Notes under the pieces: model-generated
The model's database searches: none
Told to the model about the DNA's origin: nothing
The model's input: the letters and a program-made list of their open reading frames with translations, nothing else
Part shown: positions 34,976 through 47,686 of the stretch, one piece after another
Layout: every line of letters starts with the position of its first letter
Position numbering within the stretch: the stretch's first letter is position 1
Program-made: the position numbers and the translations under genes
DNA from: Gambelia wislizenii
Taxonomy: Eukaryota; Chordata; Lepidosauria; Squamata; Crotaphytidae
DNA length: 64,000 nt
Direction of reading: 5' to 3'
Assembly (NCBI GenBank): GCA_030847615.1
Contig: JAUMIR010000001.1
Coordinates: 163,095,001-163,159,000, forward strand

Positions 34976-36326
34976 GCAGCTCTTCTAAAGACCTTTCTGT
35001 GTTGAGTAGGAAGACTCATGAAGGGTTTTTACTCATGCCAACTGAGCACACATAGAAGCCTCTGCATAATATGAAACTCTAATAAGGCAGGGTGGAAAGT
35101 TTGGAAAAGAAAGAAGTATTTTGACAGCTTAACCTCTAAATCCCCTACATCCATGTAGAGATGCAAATCTTCACATTCTTCATTCATGTAATCAAGAATG
35201 AAGAATTTCTGAATTATTCTTCCCTCTGGATAAGAACATGAAGATTTTAGTGGAGTTCCTCATCACTGTTTGTGCTTTGGGAAGTATTAATCTGTATAGA
35301 AATATACTTTTTTTTCCTATGCAAAACACACCTTCTAAGACATGCTGTTTCTGCCCAGACGTATGCATGCCTTTTAGGTGCAGAAATTAATATTCTTTCC
35401 ATCTCTCTTTCTCCCTCCAAACTCCCAAACCATCTTTGAATATACCAAGGAGTCATCCCTGCCTTTGCAACCCAAGATTGGGGCTGCCTAATTCTGTTCT
35501 GATTTAAACACCCCTTGAGGAGGCTAGGCTCCAGAAGCTCAGATGGTGAAGAGTGGATCCCATTGACTTTGCCATAAATTACTGTCAAATTGCATGTGGT
35601 ACACTTGTCCAAAAGTTCACACACAAGTGTCAAAATGGTTGGCAGTATCAGTTTCTGAATGGAATGCTAATATTGAGAGCTGCTAACCAAAGAAAATGGG
35701 TGATCCTGGTACTGGGAAGCACTATATGTGGGAGGAGTTAGCTCTCGGGTGGAATAGTGAGTCAACATTTGCACAGAAGTGTGAAGAAGAAGAAATAAAA
35801 TTAATACATGATCAGTAATAAAGGGTGACTCAAGTGTGACAGATGTCTGGCTATCTACAATTGAAAAATAATAAAAATATGTCCACAGTTTTTGCAGTGC
35901 ATAAAATATGACAAATCCCTTTGCAAATAATCAGAAATCAGTCAAAAGGCAAAATTACAGTGATCAGCCAATATGCTACCTGCTGTGGTGGTAATAATGT
36001 AAAATAGAATATTGGTTCTACATTTCAAATCAAGACTGGGGAGGGAGGGTCAAGTATTTATTCCTCTGGGATTATGAATTAAAGTAAACGTGGAAGTGTT
36101 CCTATACATAGTGCTTCAGAAACAGGGATGCTGAGGCCCAAGATTGATGAGAAGGCCTGTCATTGGTTATACTATAGCTAATGACAGCCCTTCTCATCAG
36201 TCTTAGGCCTCAGCATCTTTGTTTCTGAAGTACTAGAAATACTGAAGTAGAAGTTCAGTGGGAGACAAGCTGTGGTTATCCAATACAGGATACCCAGAAG
36301 AAGTTTTATTTACTATTACCTTACAT

Positions 36327-36439
36327 CAGGGGTGAGAACTGTACAACTTCCGGAATACCTCACCATTGGCTATTTTGGCTAAGGCTGATGGGAGCTGCAG
36401 GCCAACAACATCTGAAGGGCTGCCTGATGCCCACCCCTG
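36327..36439. mobile_element. hAT-type MITE, CAGGGGTG-end family
   Basis: 113 bp. Ends CAGGGGTGAGAACTGT and GATGCCCACCCCTG. Duplications CCTTACAT (36319-36326) and CTTTACAT (36440-36447), 7 of 8. Interior GGCTGATGGGAGCTGCAG, CCAACAACATCTGAAGGGC. Confidence 0.75.
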
Positions 36440-36547
36440 CTTTACATATTCCTCAATTCAACCCGAGTGCTGAAAACGGATTGTGCAACTGTCCGGATAT
36501 GAATTAAGTCACTTTTACTTAATGTATAAATTACTTACTGTATAAAT

Positions 36548-36740
36548 CCTGTATCAATGGGACCCGTATCCACAGATTCACTTATCTACATCTGAAAAAA
36601 TATGGTCTTTCTAGGCATCTTCTAGGTCTTCCAGTGTGACTTTATGGTATGCTGGGGCTGGAAATCATTCATTTGAATAGGGTTCACTATTATCCATGGG
36701 TTCTGGTATCCACAGTAAGTCTGGGAACGTATCCCCTACA
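36548..36740. repeat. 'GTATCC' Tigger-like repeat
   Basis: GGGACCCGTATCCACAGATTC at left, TCTAGGTCTTCCAGTGTGAC in the middle, GGTATCCACAGTAAGTCTGG at right. Same wording as 34750-34975 and 39375-39575. Confidence 0.4.
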
Positions 36741-37829
36741 GAAATAGGGGGGGTGTCTATCCTTAATCTTAATACTGTATGTATAATATTTTCAAAAGGT
36801 CAACCCTACCATTAGGCAAAATGAAGCAACTATTTTAGGTGGCAAATGGTGGCGTAGTAGTAAGATCCCTCATTCATTCGTCCTGAACTCCTGAAACATT
36901 CCCATCCCCATGTCCCTTGGTGGGTACAGCTCTGTGTGCTACATGGTCTGGTCTATATTGCTAAACTAACCTGCTTTCCTCAGATGTGTTAGAGGACTCT
37001 GTCCTGTTGGCACTGGTGAACCAACATTCAACTGCCCATCTAGCTGGCTTCTACACATGGAATGGAGGAGAGTATGATCCTGCCCTTTTCCTCAGGCAGG
37101 AAAGGTGCTGGTCTGGCCCTGAACCTTCCTGGAAGATAAGTCTCTTAGCCCTACAAATGCCTTCATGTTCAGAAGATAGATGCTGAGAGAAAACAGTCAA
37201 GAGAAAATGGTTTTCACCTTTATAAAAACAGGCCACATTAATCTACCTCCTCTGCCCCCACTAATGCAGGATTGGCTCAAAAAGAAGTCAGGCTATTTCC
37301 CTCAAAACTGGAAAATGTGGCTTATTTTTGAGCCATTAGAAATTCAACTGTTACCAACCCAACTCTCATTATGTCATTCTCCCCCACTTTAAGAGCCTAT
37401 TTACTAGGAAAGTGTGAGCAGTTCTCATATGGTTTCAAATATTTTTTTTAAAAAAAAATAGAAGGTTTCTTTTTCTTAACATTTAGTACCTATCATGTTG
37501 CTACGACACAAGGCCCACAGGTGCCCTGGAAAGTACAGTTTCCTCAAGGGCTAGCACAAAAGAAAGGGAATGGTGGGGGGACCTCCCTGTTTTATTCTTC
37601 CCACTGCCAATGCAGCACCATGTCTATATTGCCACAATTTCTCATTACAACAGGAAGGGTATTTGGTGGGTTAGGTTGCCAGGTTTCAGAGCCTGGCCCT
37701 TCTCTGCCAGTCCCCAAGGCGAGGGGGTGTATAAATCCTAGGATGACCATGCTGCCTTTAAATTTGTGGTTATATATATTTATTCATGTTAGACATGGTG
37801 GTTTTTAGTTGGTTGATACTTAATGCATC

Positions 37830-38460
37830 ATGCCTAATGGCATCACCAGTTCTAAAGTCACCAGGACCCACCTCCTGTGACATCACAAGGGGGTTTGCCG
37901 CTGGCCGGCGGGCCTGTTTGCAGCCCAGCCGGCGCCCCCATGATCCTCCTTTCCTACCTTGGTGACCTCATGGCCGGTCACCATGGGGGCCACCATGCCT
38001 TCCCCATCTTATTCCCAGCATGCACAGGGCTGGGAGAAGCCAGGGAAGGCAGGAGCCAATTGGGGGGGACCCCCTTCACCCGATTGGCTCCCGGCAGGTA
38101 AGGGGCAGGACATCCGGCCATGCTCCAGGCGTGGCCGGATGAGTTAATAGGAGCTGCGATGGAACTGATAAAAGCCAGCTCTGCCTCAGCTCCTCCCACA
38201 TTTGGCTCTGGAGAACTGAAGTACTGCCCGCCCTCCCTTGGGGTGCTCCAACATTTACTGTCGCAATTTGTAGGCAGATGGCATGGGTCATGATCAAGGT
38301 AAAAGGGTGGGTCTCCATCAAGTTTAAGTTCAAGTTCAAGTTCACGGAGACCCCCCCTTTTTTTCTTCATTAACGATTTTGTTTGCAGAGGAGGAGAGAG
38401 TGTCAGGCAGGGCGGCTTGGCCATTGCCTCTCTCCTCCATAAGAATCAGAAGGGTCCTAT
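37830..38460. other. Locally GC-rich block, unidentified
   Basis: GC-rich sequence (GGCCGGCGGGCC near 37903) in an AT-rich neighbourhood, with an imperfect AAGTTC hexamer array at 38320-38343. A long minus-strand frame (38424-37978) is open but has proline/glycine-rich, low-information sequence and no family motif. It reads like a retroelement LTR or an old repeat rather than a gene; I could not assign it. Confidence 0.3.
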
Positions 38461-39037
38461 TAGCAGCCATTGACTAACATGGGTTGGGTTAATGATGGTA
38501 TGACCCATGCCTAGTTGCCAACCATTGGGCAGCCATCTACAAGTTCCGGCCATTTTATTGCCAACAACATCTATCTACTAACCTGTATTTAACCAATTTT
38601 CTGAATATGTAATCAATACAAGTTGTGTAACTATCTCTTGATAGGTACTCAATACAATTTATATACTACCTCTGGCGTATGTATTTTATTGGAGGAGGAG
38701 AGTGGGGTTGGTACGGTTTGGGTCCACAAGGAGTTTTGTCCCTGAAATCCCAAGCCTTAGCATAGTCCTGAGCTATATACCTTATGTAGGCTGAGTAGAT
38801 TTACGGGGGGGGGGGCATAAATTAGGAACTTCTGCATCTGGAGCCTGATGAACTTCCCTTGTACCCCTGCAACCATGTCCTGGTTTTTTGCTTATCGTAA
38901 ATTGGACAATAATGTTATTCTAAATAGTCCTTAACCTGATTTAGCAACATCATTAATCTTGTGCTCATTTTCCCACTACGTATAAATGTCCCTGTATGCA
39001 CGGGACCAGAACCTGCGCTTTCAATTATCTGTTGTCT

Positions 39038-39240
39038 GAAAAATAATAATAATAATAATAATAATAATTAATAATAATAATAAAATGTATTTATATCCCG
39101 CCCCTCTGCAAGCAATCGGGGCGATTTACAACAATAAAATAGTACACAGTATAAAACAACTCAAAATCCCTTCCCCCGCTTAAAACATTATTAAATTAAT
39201 ACAAATTAAAATCAGTATATAATACAATTTATTAAAAACC
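39038..39240. repeat. (AAT)n plus 'TTTATATCCCGCC' dispersed repeat tail
   Basis: AAT array at 39041-39080, then TTTATATCCCGCCCCTCTGC and GGGGCGATTTACAACAATAA, then A-rich sequence. A widespread sauropsid retroposon 3' end; parent not identified. Confidence 0.55.
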
Positions 39241-39374
39241 CTTTCAGCAAGCAGCATCAGTTTGGAGGTCCAGAAGCAACCTCCAGAGGGGGATCCTGAG
39301 GCCGGGGTTAGCTATTCCGGAAAAGCCTGCCTGAAGAGAACCATCTTGACAGCCTTTTTAAAGCTGTCTAATGA

Positions 39375-39575
39375 TGTCGGTCTCTCTAGGAATTTTCTAG
39401 GTCCTCCAGCCTGACTCTATGGTAACTTCTGCTAGAAGTTACCATAGAGTCATGCTAGAGATACCTAGAGAGGCAACCTCGCTAGGTATTTCCTATGTCC
39501 TCCAGCATGATTCTATGGGGTTTGCTACTACCCACGGTTTTAAGTATTCGTGGTAAGTCTAGGAATGTATCCCAT
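39375..39575. repeat. 'GTATCC' Tigger-like repeat with internal inverted duplication
   Basis: Includes a perfect 18-bp-arm hairpin (39413-39430, loop GCT, 39434-39451). The segment to about 39471 is a reverse-complement copy of the segment before it. Right part GGTAAGTCTAGGAATGTATC matches 36720-36740. Confidence 0.45.
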
Positions 39576-40204
39576 GTGCATACGGTGGGTGGGGCTGTAT
39601 ACCAAATCTCTTCCTCTTATTTGAGTGTCAAGTTGGTATTTGTTCTGGGCAAAAGGGAGTTCTTGGAATTAACTTCCCTGTCCTGTCTGTCTGCTTCAAG
39701 AGCCTGCTCAAAATTCTACAGCCACCTGCAAAATTATTATTGTTATTGTTTCTATTATTGTTATTATTATCATTATAATAATTATCATGATCATTCCCTC
39801 TTTTTCCCCAAACTGGAACTCAGGCTGGAATGAGGTAAACTGTAGTAAAGCAAGGCGAGGGGAAAAGAGGGGTTTCCCCCAAATCAGGCAGATACCTTCC
39901 TGTAGACAGAGCTCCTATTTGAGGATGATGCCCCCACATGATTTTTGGACATTCCTCCTTCCCCCTCAGCTTCCTTCTCCACAGCTATCTTTACTCACAA
40001 GGGGACCCTGACCTTTTGTAGTAGTTGGCCGGGCTCTCAGGGGAAAGAAAGGGGTAATGTTGGTTTCTGGACATCTCTGCCGGTGTGGAAATGGGTCCCC
40101 CTTTCACATTATCCATGCTCTGTGCTACACATGTCCCTATGCTAGTGTCACTTTATGATCTAGGTGGAATAGATATGAACAAATAGAGGGCTTTTGGTCC
40201 AGCA

Positions 40205-40228
40205 TTTATTTTATTTTATTTTATTTTG
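40205..40228. repeat. (TTTTA)n microsatellite
   Basis: Five TTTTA units. A (TTTA)n-initiated repeat tail follows near 40296, with SINE-like text on the minus strand to about 40500. Confidence 0.7.
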
Positions 40229-41557
40229 GTCCTTCTCAGCCTTTGGACAGAAATTGTTTAGCTGACCATAGAACATAGGATGCTGGCTTCTATGATTTAT
40301 TTATTTTTGTATTTGTTTGTTTCTTGTCTTTGTATTCCATCTTTACTCCAATGTGCTCAAGGCATTACACATGGCTCCCCACTTTGTCACACAACAGTCC
40401 TGCAAAGTAGATGAGGCTGAGAGAGGTCAATATCCATTAAATCTCCACCAGAATATTTACACCAGCTGGGGTACACTTTCACAGCCAATTAGTGTCTAGG
40501 GGGTGTGTGTTCCCTAGGCAGCATCTGGTAGAAGTTGTGCAGCCAGGAGAAAGAAAGAGCCTTCATCTTTCCAGATCTCCATAGAGTATGCAAGATGTAC
40601 ACTAACATACTCAGGAGGTTCAGGAGGGTGATGGCTGTTCCTTTCTCCTGACTTCACAATTGCAGCTAAATGCTGCCTCGCACCCCACCCACCCTGATAC
40701 CCCTGCACCTGTCCATCTATTGGCCATGGAAGTATTCCTTGGCACTATCAAGCTGTAGTTGTGTGGAGGGAACTGAGCAAGGAGGTATTGAGAAATCCTT
40801 CTGCAATATCCCCCAAAGTGCATATGCTTCCATAATCCCTGATCATGCCAACACATGCCACCTCCAGGATTCTAGCCACATCTGTGACTGGCCCAAGGTC
40901 ACTTAATGAGTTTCATGGCTCAAAGGGGCGTGGATCCTATATCTCTCGGGTGCCAGTCCAATATCTTAACAACAACATCACACTGCCTCATTTCTAGTCC
41001 TTGTAACTACATAAAAGAATGGCTTGCAGACACATGACTGTTTCTCTTGTTCTATGCTGGATCTTCTTTTAAAATGATTTTGCTCTGCCTTGTGCAAATG
41101 GGGATGGATCACCATTTCCCATCTAATGAACTCCTGTTGACTCAATATAAAGCAAACATATTGAACTTCACTTGTCAAATGTTGGGAGTGGTTTGGAGAT
41201 ATGTGAAGCTAAGATGAGTCAACTGTAATTGCTTAGAGAGGGAATGAAAGGGAAGACATATAGGAGAAAGAGCAATTTTCATGTCACAAGACATCTTAAA
41301 GGCTATATTGTTATTGAGCAGCTATAGAACATGGCACGGCAGAAATTTTAAAAGGCTTCAGCATAATGGCATACATTTTTTTAAAAGTCTACACATCTTA
41401 TTTGTTTTGTTCTTTGGGGAAACTGCTAAATGTATAACTAAGAACTGGCATATAGGTAAGATGGAGGGGGCTCTAATGAGCAAACAATTTTCAAACAGAA
41501 TGAGATGGTCTTCCATTATTGTCCTACAAACCATAGAGAAAAGGAAGGCACAAGGTA

Positions 41558-42310
41558 CAGGTATACCTCAGTTAACAAAGTAAATTTGTTCCTGGGCTTT
41601 ATATCTTTAACAAAAACTTTGGTACCAGAGGCAAAAAGTACATGGAAAGAATAGGGATAGGTTCCTATACCACAAGAAAGAGGAGCAGTTCAACATGTTT
41701 CAGCAAACTTTGTTTTCAAAACTAACATTATGCACATGTGAAATGAAACAACCAGGTTAGGTAAGCCTTGCATAAGTAAACAAAACATTTTGAATCCTCT
41801 AGAGACCACCTGAAAGTTTCTTCTAAAAAGCATCTTGTGGTGATTATTTTTTCTTTCAATGGCCTCCACTTTTTCGAATGACTTCCATTTTGGTGGGCAG
41901 ACTTACAGATCTATGCTTTTTTAACCTGCTGAGGTAGCTGGTGAAGCAGGCTAATCTGCTTTCTCCTTTTCTTTCTGTTTTGCTTTTCACACATGCTCAG
42001 TAAGTGATTCTGAAGGCAGCTGTTTACTCTGCTTGTTGTGCCGAAGCACACACTGCTACAGTAGGATCACCAAGAGAAGAATCCCATTCTCCCCCAGGTC
42101 AAGCTTTATTCCATTGCTTACTGCAGACACACTGCTGCAACCCAGCACTGAAAGCCTGTCTTTCTCCAGCCCTCCACCATCTTTCCAATGCTGATGCTGA
42201 AAAACAACAACTTCCAATTAGACAGAAGACAAGAAAATTGGTGGGGAGGTCTTGTCTTGTCTTCTGTACAACTCTCTTCATCATTGGGTTTGATATCTGG
42301 AGCTTCTAAG
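41558..42310. mobile_element. Mariner/Tigger-like repeat, better-preserved relative of 790-2680
   Basis: Starts TA | CAGGTATACCTCAGTTAAC and shares ordered blocks with the first 2.7 kb of the window: GTTCAACATGTTTCAGCAAA, GTAAGCCTTGCATA, ATTGCTTACTGCAGA and CTTTCCAATGCTGA. The TA at 41556-41557 and CAGG start suggest a TA-duplicating element. The right end was not located precisely. Confidence 0.45.
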
Positions 42311-42419
42311 AATAAAGTCCAATAACTAAGGTTTATGAATAACCAAAGTAGTTGAAAATTGTTCTTATTGTGATGGGAAATTGAGATCTAATTACAGAAA
42401 TAGACTACACCAAGAATGG

Positions 42420-42550
42420 AAATAATGTTGCACTCCAGATGTCACAGGACTGCAGGTCCCAGCATTTCTCCCCCCCATTGGCTATGTTGGCTAGGGTTGC
42501 TGGCACCTGAAGTCCAACAAGATCTGGGGAGCACATGAGTCCCACCCCTG
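42420..42550. mobile_element. hAT-type MITE, CAGGGGTG-end family, degraded
   Basis: Palindromic CACTCCAGATGTCACAGGAC and TGAAGTCCAACAAGATCTGG with end GTCCCACCCCTG at 42539-42550. The left terminus is eroded and the duplication is lost. Confidence 0.55.
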
Positions 42551-44033
42551 TTTTAGTGTGATGAGTGCAAGATTTGGAAATGTTACTTTTTTAATTCCCA
42601 GAATCTTCCAGCCAGCAAAGTCAGCTTGTCAGTTGATGGCAAGCTACAGATCAGAGGGAAAGGAAGGTAAAGTTCCTGCATCTTTTAATTCCCATCCCAG
42701 TACTACAACTACAGATGGAACATGACTAAAAGGAGAAAGGGAGCAGGACACTGATAACGGATGTGTTTGAGCTAATAGGCAGGCACGGGCCAAGATTCTT
42801 TGTTACCTGGATGGAGTGTGAGTCTCTGCCACTGTACTTAAAGGAGGTGGCTCTCTTCCTGGCTCCTTCACCCTGTGCATGATGCCAGTAGGGAGAGTTC
42901 TGCATGTAACTCCCTCTTCCTGGCCATTTACCAACTACAGGAGAGTGTCTGGGCTTGTTCTGGCTGCTCTTGAGCAGGGAGTGAAAAAGGATCAGCCTCC
43001 AGCCCCACAGTAAAGGTGCTCCCTTTGTGTTTAAGAGTAGCTGGAACAACGCTGCTTACACCCTCACAGCTGATGAATGGCTGGGGAGATGGAGCTTGGC
43101 CTGGTAGCTGCCCTCTAGCCGTTCTTGCATGCCAGATAGGAGCCTTGTGGAAGGAGGCACTGATATGCCCTTCAGCAAGGCCTGAAAAAGTACATACGTA
43201 GGCATAATTCCGTTATGCCTGCACATCTCATCAACAGAATGCCAGCCATGATGCCCCTGAAAAATGAGCAAAGTGAGGGAACAGAGGCAAAGGAAAGTTT
43301 TCAAATAACCAGGTAGTCATACCCCTCAAGTGTCCCAATTAATCTTCTGTTATCCCACTTTTTCAGTAGTTTTTCAAATGTCCCAATTTCTTTCTCCTCT
43401 TCTCACTTCCCCCTTTGTCTTCAGCTTCCTTCAGTTGCAGCAAACGGAGTCCAGTGTGGTAGTTTGCACTCAATTAATTCAGCAGGGGAGAGAGGGAAGA
43501 AGGTGATGGAGTCTTACTCTTACCTGTAGGCTCAAGTAAAAGGAAACTGCTACATCCACTCCTAGCTTGTGGGTTCTTTTCCTCACATATAGCTTTTGCC
43601 ATCATGACCACACTCAGTTCACACATCTCCTGGTTTACATCTGTAAAATGCTAGAGGATATGGATAGTACAGGCAGACCTCTGCACTCAGTTACCCTCTT
43701 TATGGTTATTCTTCCATACAGTTTAGCAAGTACTTCCATGTTAAAGCTCTGTGTTCCAGCAGTTCTGTTCACTAGTCTCCCTTAGGCTTCATTCTCAGTG
43801 CAATAGTAACACATTAAAAGTACTCGGGGGCAGGTCCCTTTCTGCCTCATGACTTGAAAGGCAAAAACACCAATGGCAAGAGCTAAAAAAAATACATTCA
43901 AAATAAAATTTAAATTTAAAAAACTCTATGGATTTCTAGAAACTGCAAGTTAGATAGTGGTTTGTTTTTTGTTTTTTTTTACAATTGCCATGGTGGCTGG
44001 GGGATTCTGAGAGGTGTAGTCTAGGGGTGCATC

Positions 44034-44241
44034 TACACAGTAGAAACAATGTAGTTTGGTATTACTTTAAGTGTTGTAGCTCCATCCTATGGAATCCTGG
44101 CATTTGTAGTTTTACAAGGTTTTTAGCCTTCTCATCCAAAGAGTGCTGGTGCCTCACAAAACTACAAATTCCAGGATTCTGTAGAATAGAGCCAGTTAAA
44201 GTGATATCAAGCTGCATTATTTCTACAGTGTATATGCACCC
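44034..44241. mobile_element. Palindromic MITE, GGGTGCATCTACAC-end subfamily
   Basis: 208 bp. Ends GGGGTGCATCTACACAGTAG and CTACAGTGTATATGCACC. Inner TATGGAATCCTGGCATTTG and CAGGATTCTGTAGAATA. Flanks CTA / TAA share TA. Only 18 bp separate it from the next element. Confidence 0.65.
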
Positions 44242-44259
44242 TAAGAAATAACATTCTCA

Positions 44260-44878
44260 GAAGATTTTCACAGGGTCTCAATATTCCATGGCAGGCACAG
44301 AACAGGGTTGAGAAAGGGTCTCCCTTTTGGATGACGTTGATCCGTTCCATCCTGCTCCTGTCCTGCCCCCGTGCTGCTCCCAGAATATTCTATTCACGAT
44401 GAAACATCATGAACAGACCACCCGTTCCGTGTCTGTCACAGAATTAGGGGTGTGGGAAAAGGAGCCCCGTTCCTGTTGTGAGATGACAGCCGCCTGGGGG
44501 GGGGTCCATTCCCAGCACTTCTGGGCACAATCAGGACATCCAGGTAAGTGGCACCCTTTCCCCCCCTCCCCAGATTACTTGTATTTTTTTTTCCTTGTGT
44601 TTTTGTGCTTTGTTTTCAGTTTTGATGTTTGGTTTTGTTTTGTTTTTTAATTTGCCACGCAGTTGTTTTCTCGCAAGAATGGGTGGGATTTCATTTGCTG
44701 GTCATAAATGCAGCCTTACAATGGCTGCATTTATGACTGGCCAGTGAGGGGAGGAGGAGGATGTTCCTGCTGCAGAATGAAGGTAAGTGTGCGAATATTT
44801 TTCTTCTATTCCATGGCAGGAACGGGAATGGAGCTGGCGGGGCAGGAACGGGGTATTTGGCCCTGTCTGAAAATGTCC
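44260..44878. mobile_element. GGAGATTTTCACAC-end family element with TCA duplication
   Basis: 619 bp, identical in length to 31316-31934. Ends GAAGATTTTCACAGGGTC and GTCTGAAAATGTCC, with TCA at 44257-44259 and 44879-44881. Contains CAGGTAAGTGGC (44541) and AAGGTAAGTGTG, both matching 5' splice-site consensus in IMPG1 sense. GC-rich palindromic right half. Confidence 0.72.
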
Positions 44879-47101
44879 TCAGACTCTGAAAAAGAGAAGG
44901 AAGGAGTTAAAATGAATAGATTCTCTCTTCCGTTTGGACTACTTGTCCTAGGCAAAGAAAGCATGTGAGGTACATTGTCAGACTGCTATACAGATAGCTA
45001 AACAGCATAACAGCAACAGCAATTAACAATCTTGCTGCAAATCAGTTTAGGGACTCACAAATTTACCCGTGCTTTAGTCCTTCCTTCTACCCTTTGGCAC
45101 TTTCTATTCAACATTTGTGGCTTGTGGTTGAAACTTATTGCAGTGCTTTCCCCCCCCCACCACCCATCTTGGTACTATATTATTTTATACACTTAAACTA
45201 TTTTGTGTGTGTGGTTTTTTTTAATTAATTCCTGTTAAATGCATTCCCAATTTTTGATTGGCATTTGTTGAAAATCTAGAAAATCCTAAGCATGCTGTTG
45301 CATACATGCACACATGCTCTTGTGAAATGCTGGACCATTTTGCCTTGTCACCAATTAGTGACAAACAACAAGTGGTCAATGGAAATGGAGCTAGCACATA
45401 TGCGAGAACTCCATGGGCATTGGCTGCTTACTGGCCAACAGTTTGGTATTAGAAGCTCAACGTACAGATAAAACATTTTTGATCCTGCAGCTGACAGAAC
45501 CCCTTCTGTAACTTGCAGAAAAGAATTGTTATGAACCAGTTTTGTTTTCAGATGTTTTGCTTTCTTCATACAAGAGTGTTTACAGTTTGTGCTTCCAAAA
45601 ATGGGCTTGCTACAAAGCTGTGTGATCACTGTTCCCAGCTTCTGTGCTTTGAGGAGGAAAGTCCACTGGAATGTTAATTAGAAATTCCTACAATAGACTG
45701 ACGTAGAACAGGGGCTACTTATTCTCTAGCATCTTGCTGGAATCGTCTCTTCTTTTTCCATTTCTTTGTTTGCTCAGATTCAATTCAGTCAGTTCCAAAT
45801 TGTCAGGATGAACCATCTTCCTCCCTTATTTTCTTTTCATCTGTCTAACAACCCCCGACATCATAATTAATGTTTATGGCTTTGCTCAAAGCTATATTCT
45901 TTATTTCAAGAAGAAGAAACAGACATAAATCTTTCCTGCTACATTGAAACTTGTCATGCTCCACTAAATATTTAGTTCTTAATTTTTGTAATATTCTGCT
46001 TCTTTTGTGAGCTGGAGTCTCTTGAAAGACATTTGATTTCTTTTCAACGCCCCTTGATGAATCTGAATCTTTCCCAAACACAGTTGCTATCTAGTTAGTT
46101 CATTTGAATTGAAGCTATATTTATTTTCTCAGCCTCTTAGAAAAAAATATTTTCTGTCTCAAAGTTTACTAATTATCTACACATTTCATCACTTCCTTTC
46201 CACAGTACTTCTTTAAACAAATCTTTTATTCTATTTACCTTTTCCTTCTTTCCAGGTTGCTTGTAAAATAGAAAAGATACACACAACATGTAACTACAGA
46301 AATGCTTTCAAAACATCTTGAAAAGTTCAGTTAAAATCAACATTATAATTTCTTTAAGCACCAGTGAATAGAAGTTAAAATATAATTACTTCACCCAGTA
46401 CTCTTTCATTATCTCCCAGAAAATGAATTTGTTTCTTTCTTTTCAAACCATTAAAATCCAAAGCTTTCAGGGATTTCTTTACTATTAGCTTTTATGAAAT
46501 CTTGAATTGTTGTGTCAAGTAAAGTGATGTTGGGCATAATATTCTGGGACCAGACAAATACACAATGCAAATCCTACTGTCATCAGATGAATGCAATTTT
46601 ATGGTCTAATTTTCCACACAATGTATGGAGACTACCCTATATTTCTCTGTATTTCACTGAAATACTTTGGCCCTGTTTTCATATTGCTTATAAATATCAC
46701 CACTTTCTATCTTTGGGGAATGCACTTAAAATGTAAGATGTATATACAACAAATGACCACCTTTTAACAGACTGCATCTATGGACACAGAGGTACCTATG
46801 GTGTTTTGGTGTTCTGGGGTGGGGGAAGAGTCCCTTGTCAAAATGCGAATAATCCATTAAAGGCCTAGACCTCAGAGACCCTTTTTTGCTCCACAGCAGT
46901 GCTAGACAGTGTTCTGCTGGTGTATGTGTGTACCTTGCTTTTCCTTCCCCTTGCTCTTCCACCCTTCCAACTTGTTAATGCAGTTACTTTCCCCTCTCTC
47001 ACTCTCTCTCTCACATACACCATTCTCTCACTGTCTCAAACTCTGCTCTCTATCTCTTCCGATTCCCTTGCTACCTCACTTTCTAAGCTTCCACCCTCTT
47101 A

Positions 47102-47686
47102 GGACTTTATCAGACCATCCAAATTAGGCGTCGTAATGACACCACATAAACACAATAGGGTGCATATACCAAACAATGTCGCCCATTCACGTTTATGTCT
47201 TGTCCAAAACCCATACTTTTTTATTAATGGCTCAAGCCATCAATTGTTCCACTGTGGCACGTTTCTGCCAGAATTACTGGTATTTGAATCTGCGTGTCAT
47301 TGTACTCATGTGAATGCAACTTGAATGGCCAGACCAGCCAGAACACTTCCAGGTGAGGTCGCAACATCCAGGTAGGTGCCACACTTTTTATGACCTTCCC
47401 CAGTTTACTGGTAAGTTTTTAAGTGTATTTTTGTGCTTTTAAAGACTTTTTGAGTGTTCTTTTTGTTTTTGTTTTTTAATTTCCCACGCTATGGATTCTT
47501 GCGAGAATATGCGGTAGTTCAATAGAGGAAGTGAATGGAGCTCCATTCAGTCCTCATTCATTGCCGGGGAAGTCTTTAGTGCAGATGCAAAGTAACTGTG
47601 CCATGGGGAGTTCTTTTGCTGGCATAAAAATGGCAAAGTTATGCTGGCAAAAGAACGGGGTTGGGGGAGGGGGTCTGATAAAGCCC
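47102..47686. mobile_element. GGACTTTATCAGAC-end family, copy B
   Basis: 585 bp, ends GGACTTTATCAGACCATCC and GTCTGATAAAGCCC. Flanks TTA and TTT. Interior matches copy A (GTACTCATGTGAATGCAACT, CAGGTGAGGTCGCAAC, CCAGGTAGGTGCC). Confidence 0.65.

Noticed and set aside
35247..35633. 128-codon minus-strand open frame
   Set aside because: No recognisable family, no splice or promoter context, and it lies within IMPG1 intron 1 on the opposite strand. Probably chance.
37978..38424. 148-codon minus-strand open frame
   Set aside because: It lies in a locally GC-rich block where long frames arise by chance. The sequence is Pro/Gly/Leu-rich with no domain, and overlapping frames on both strands are equally open.
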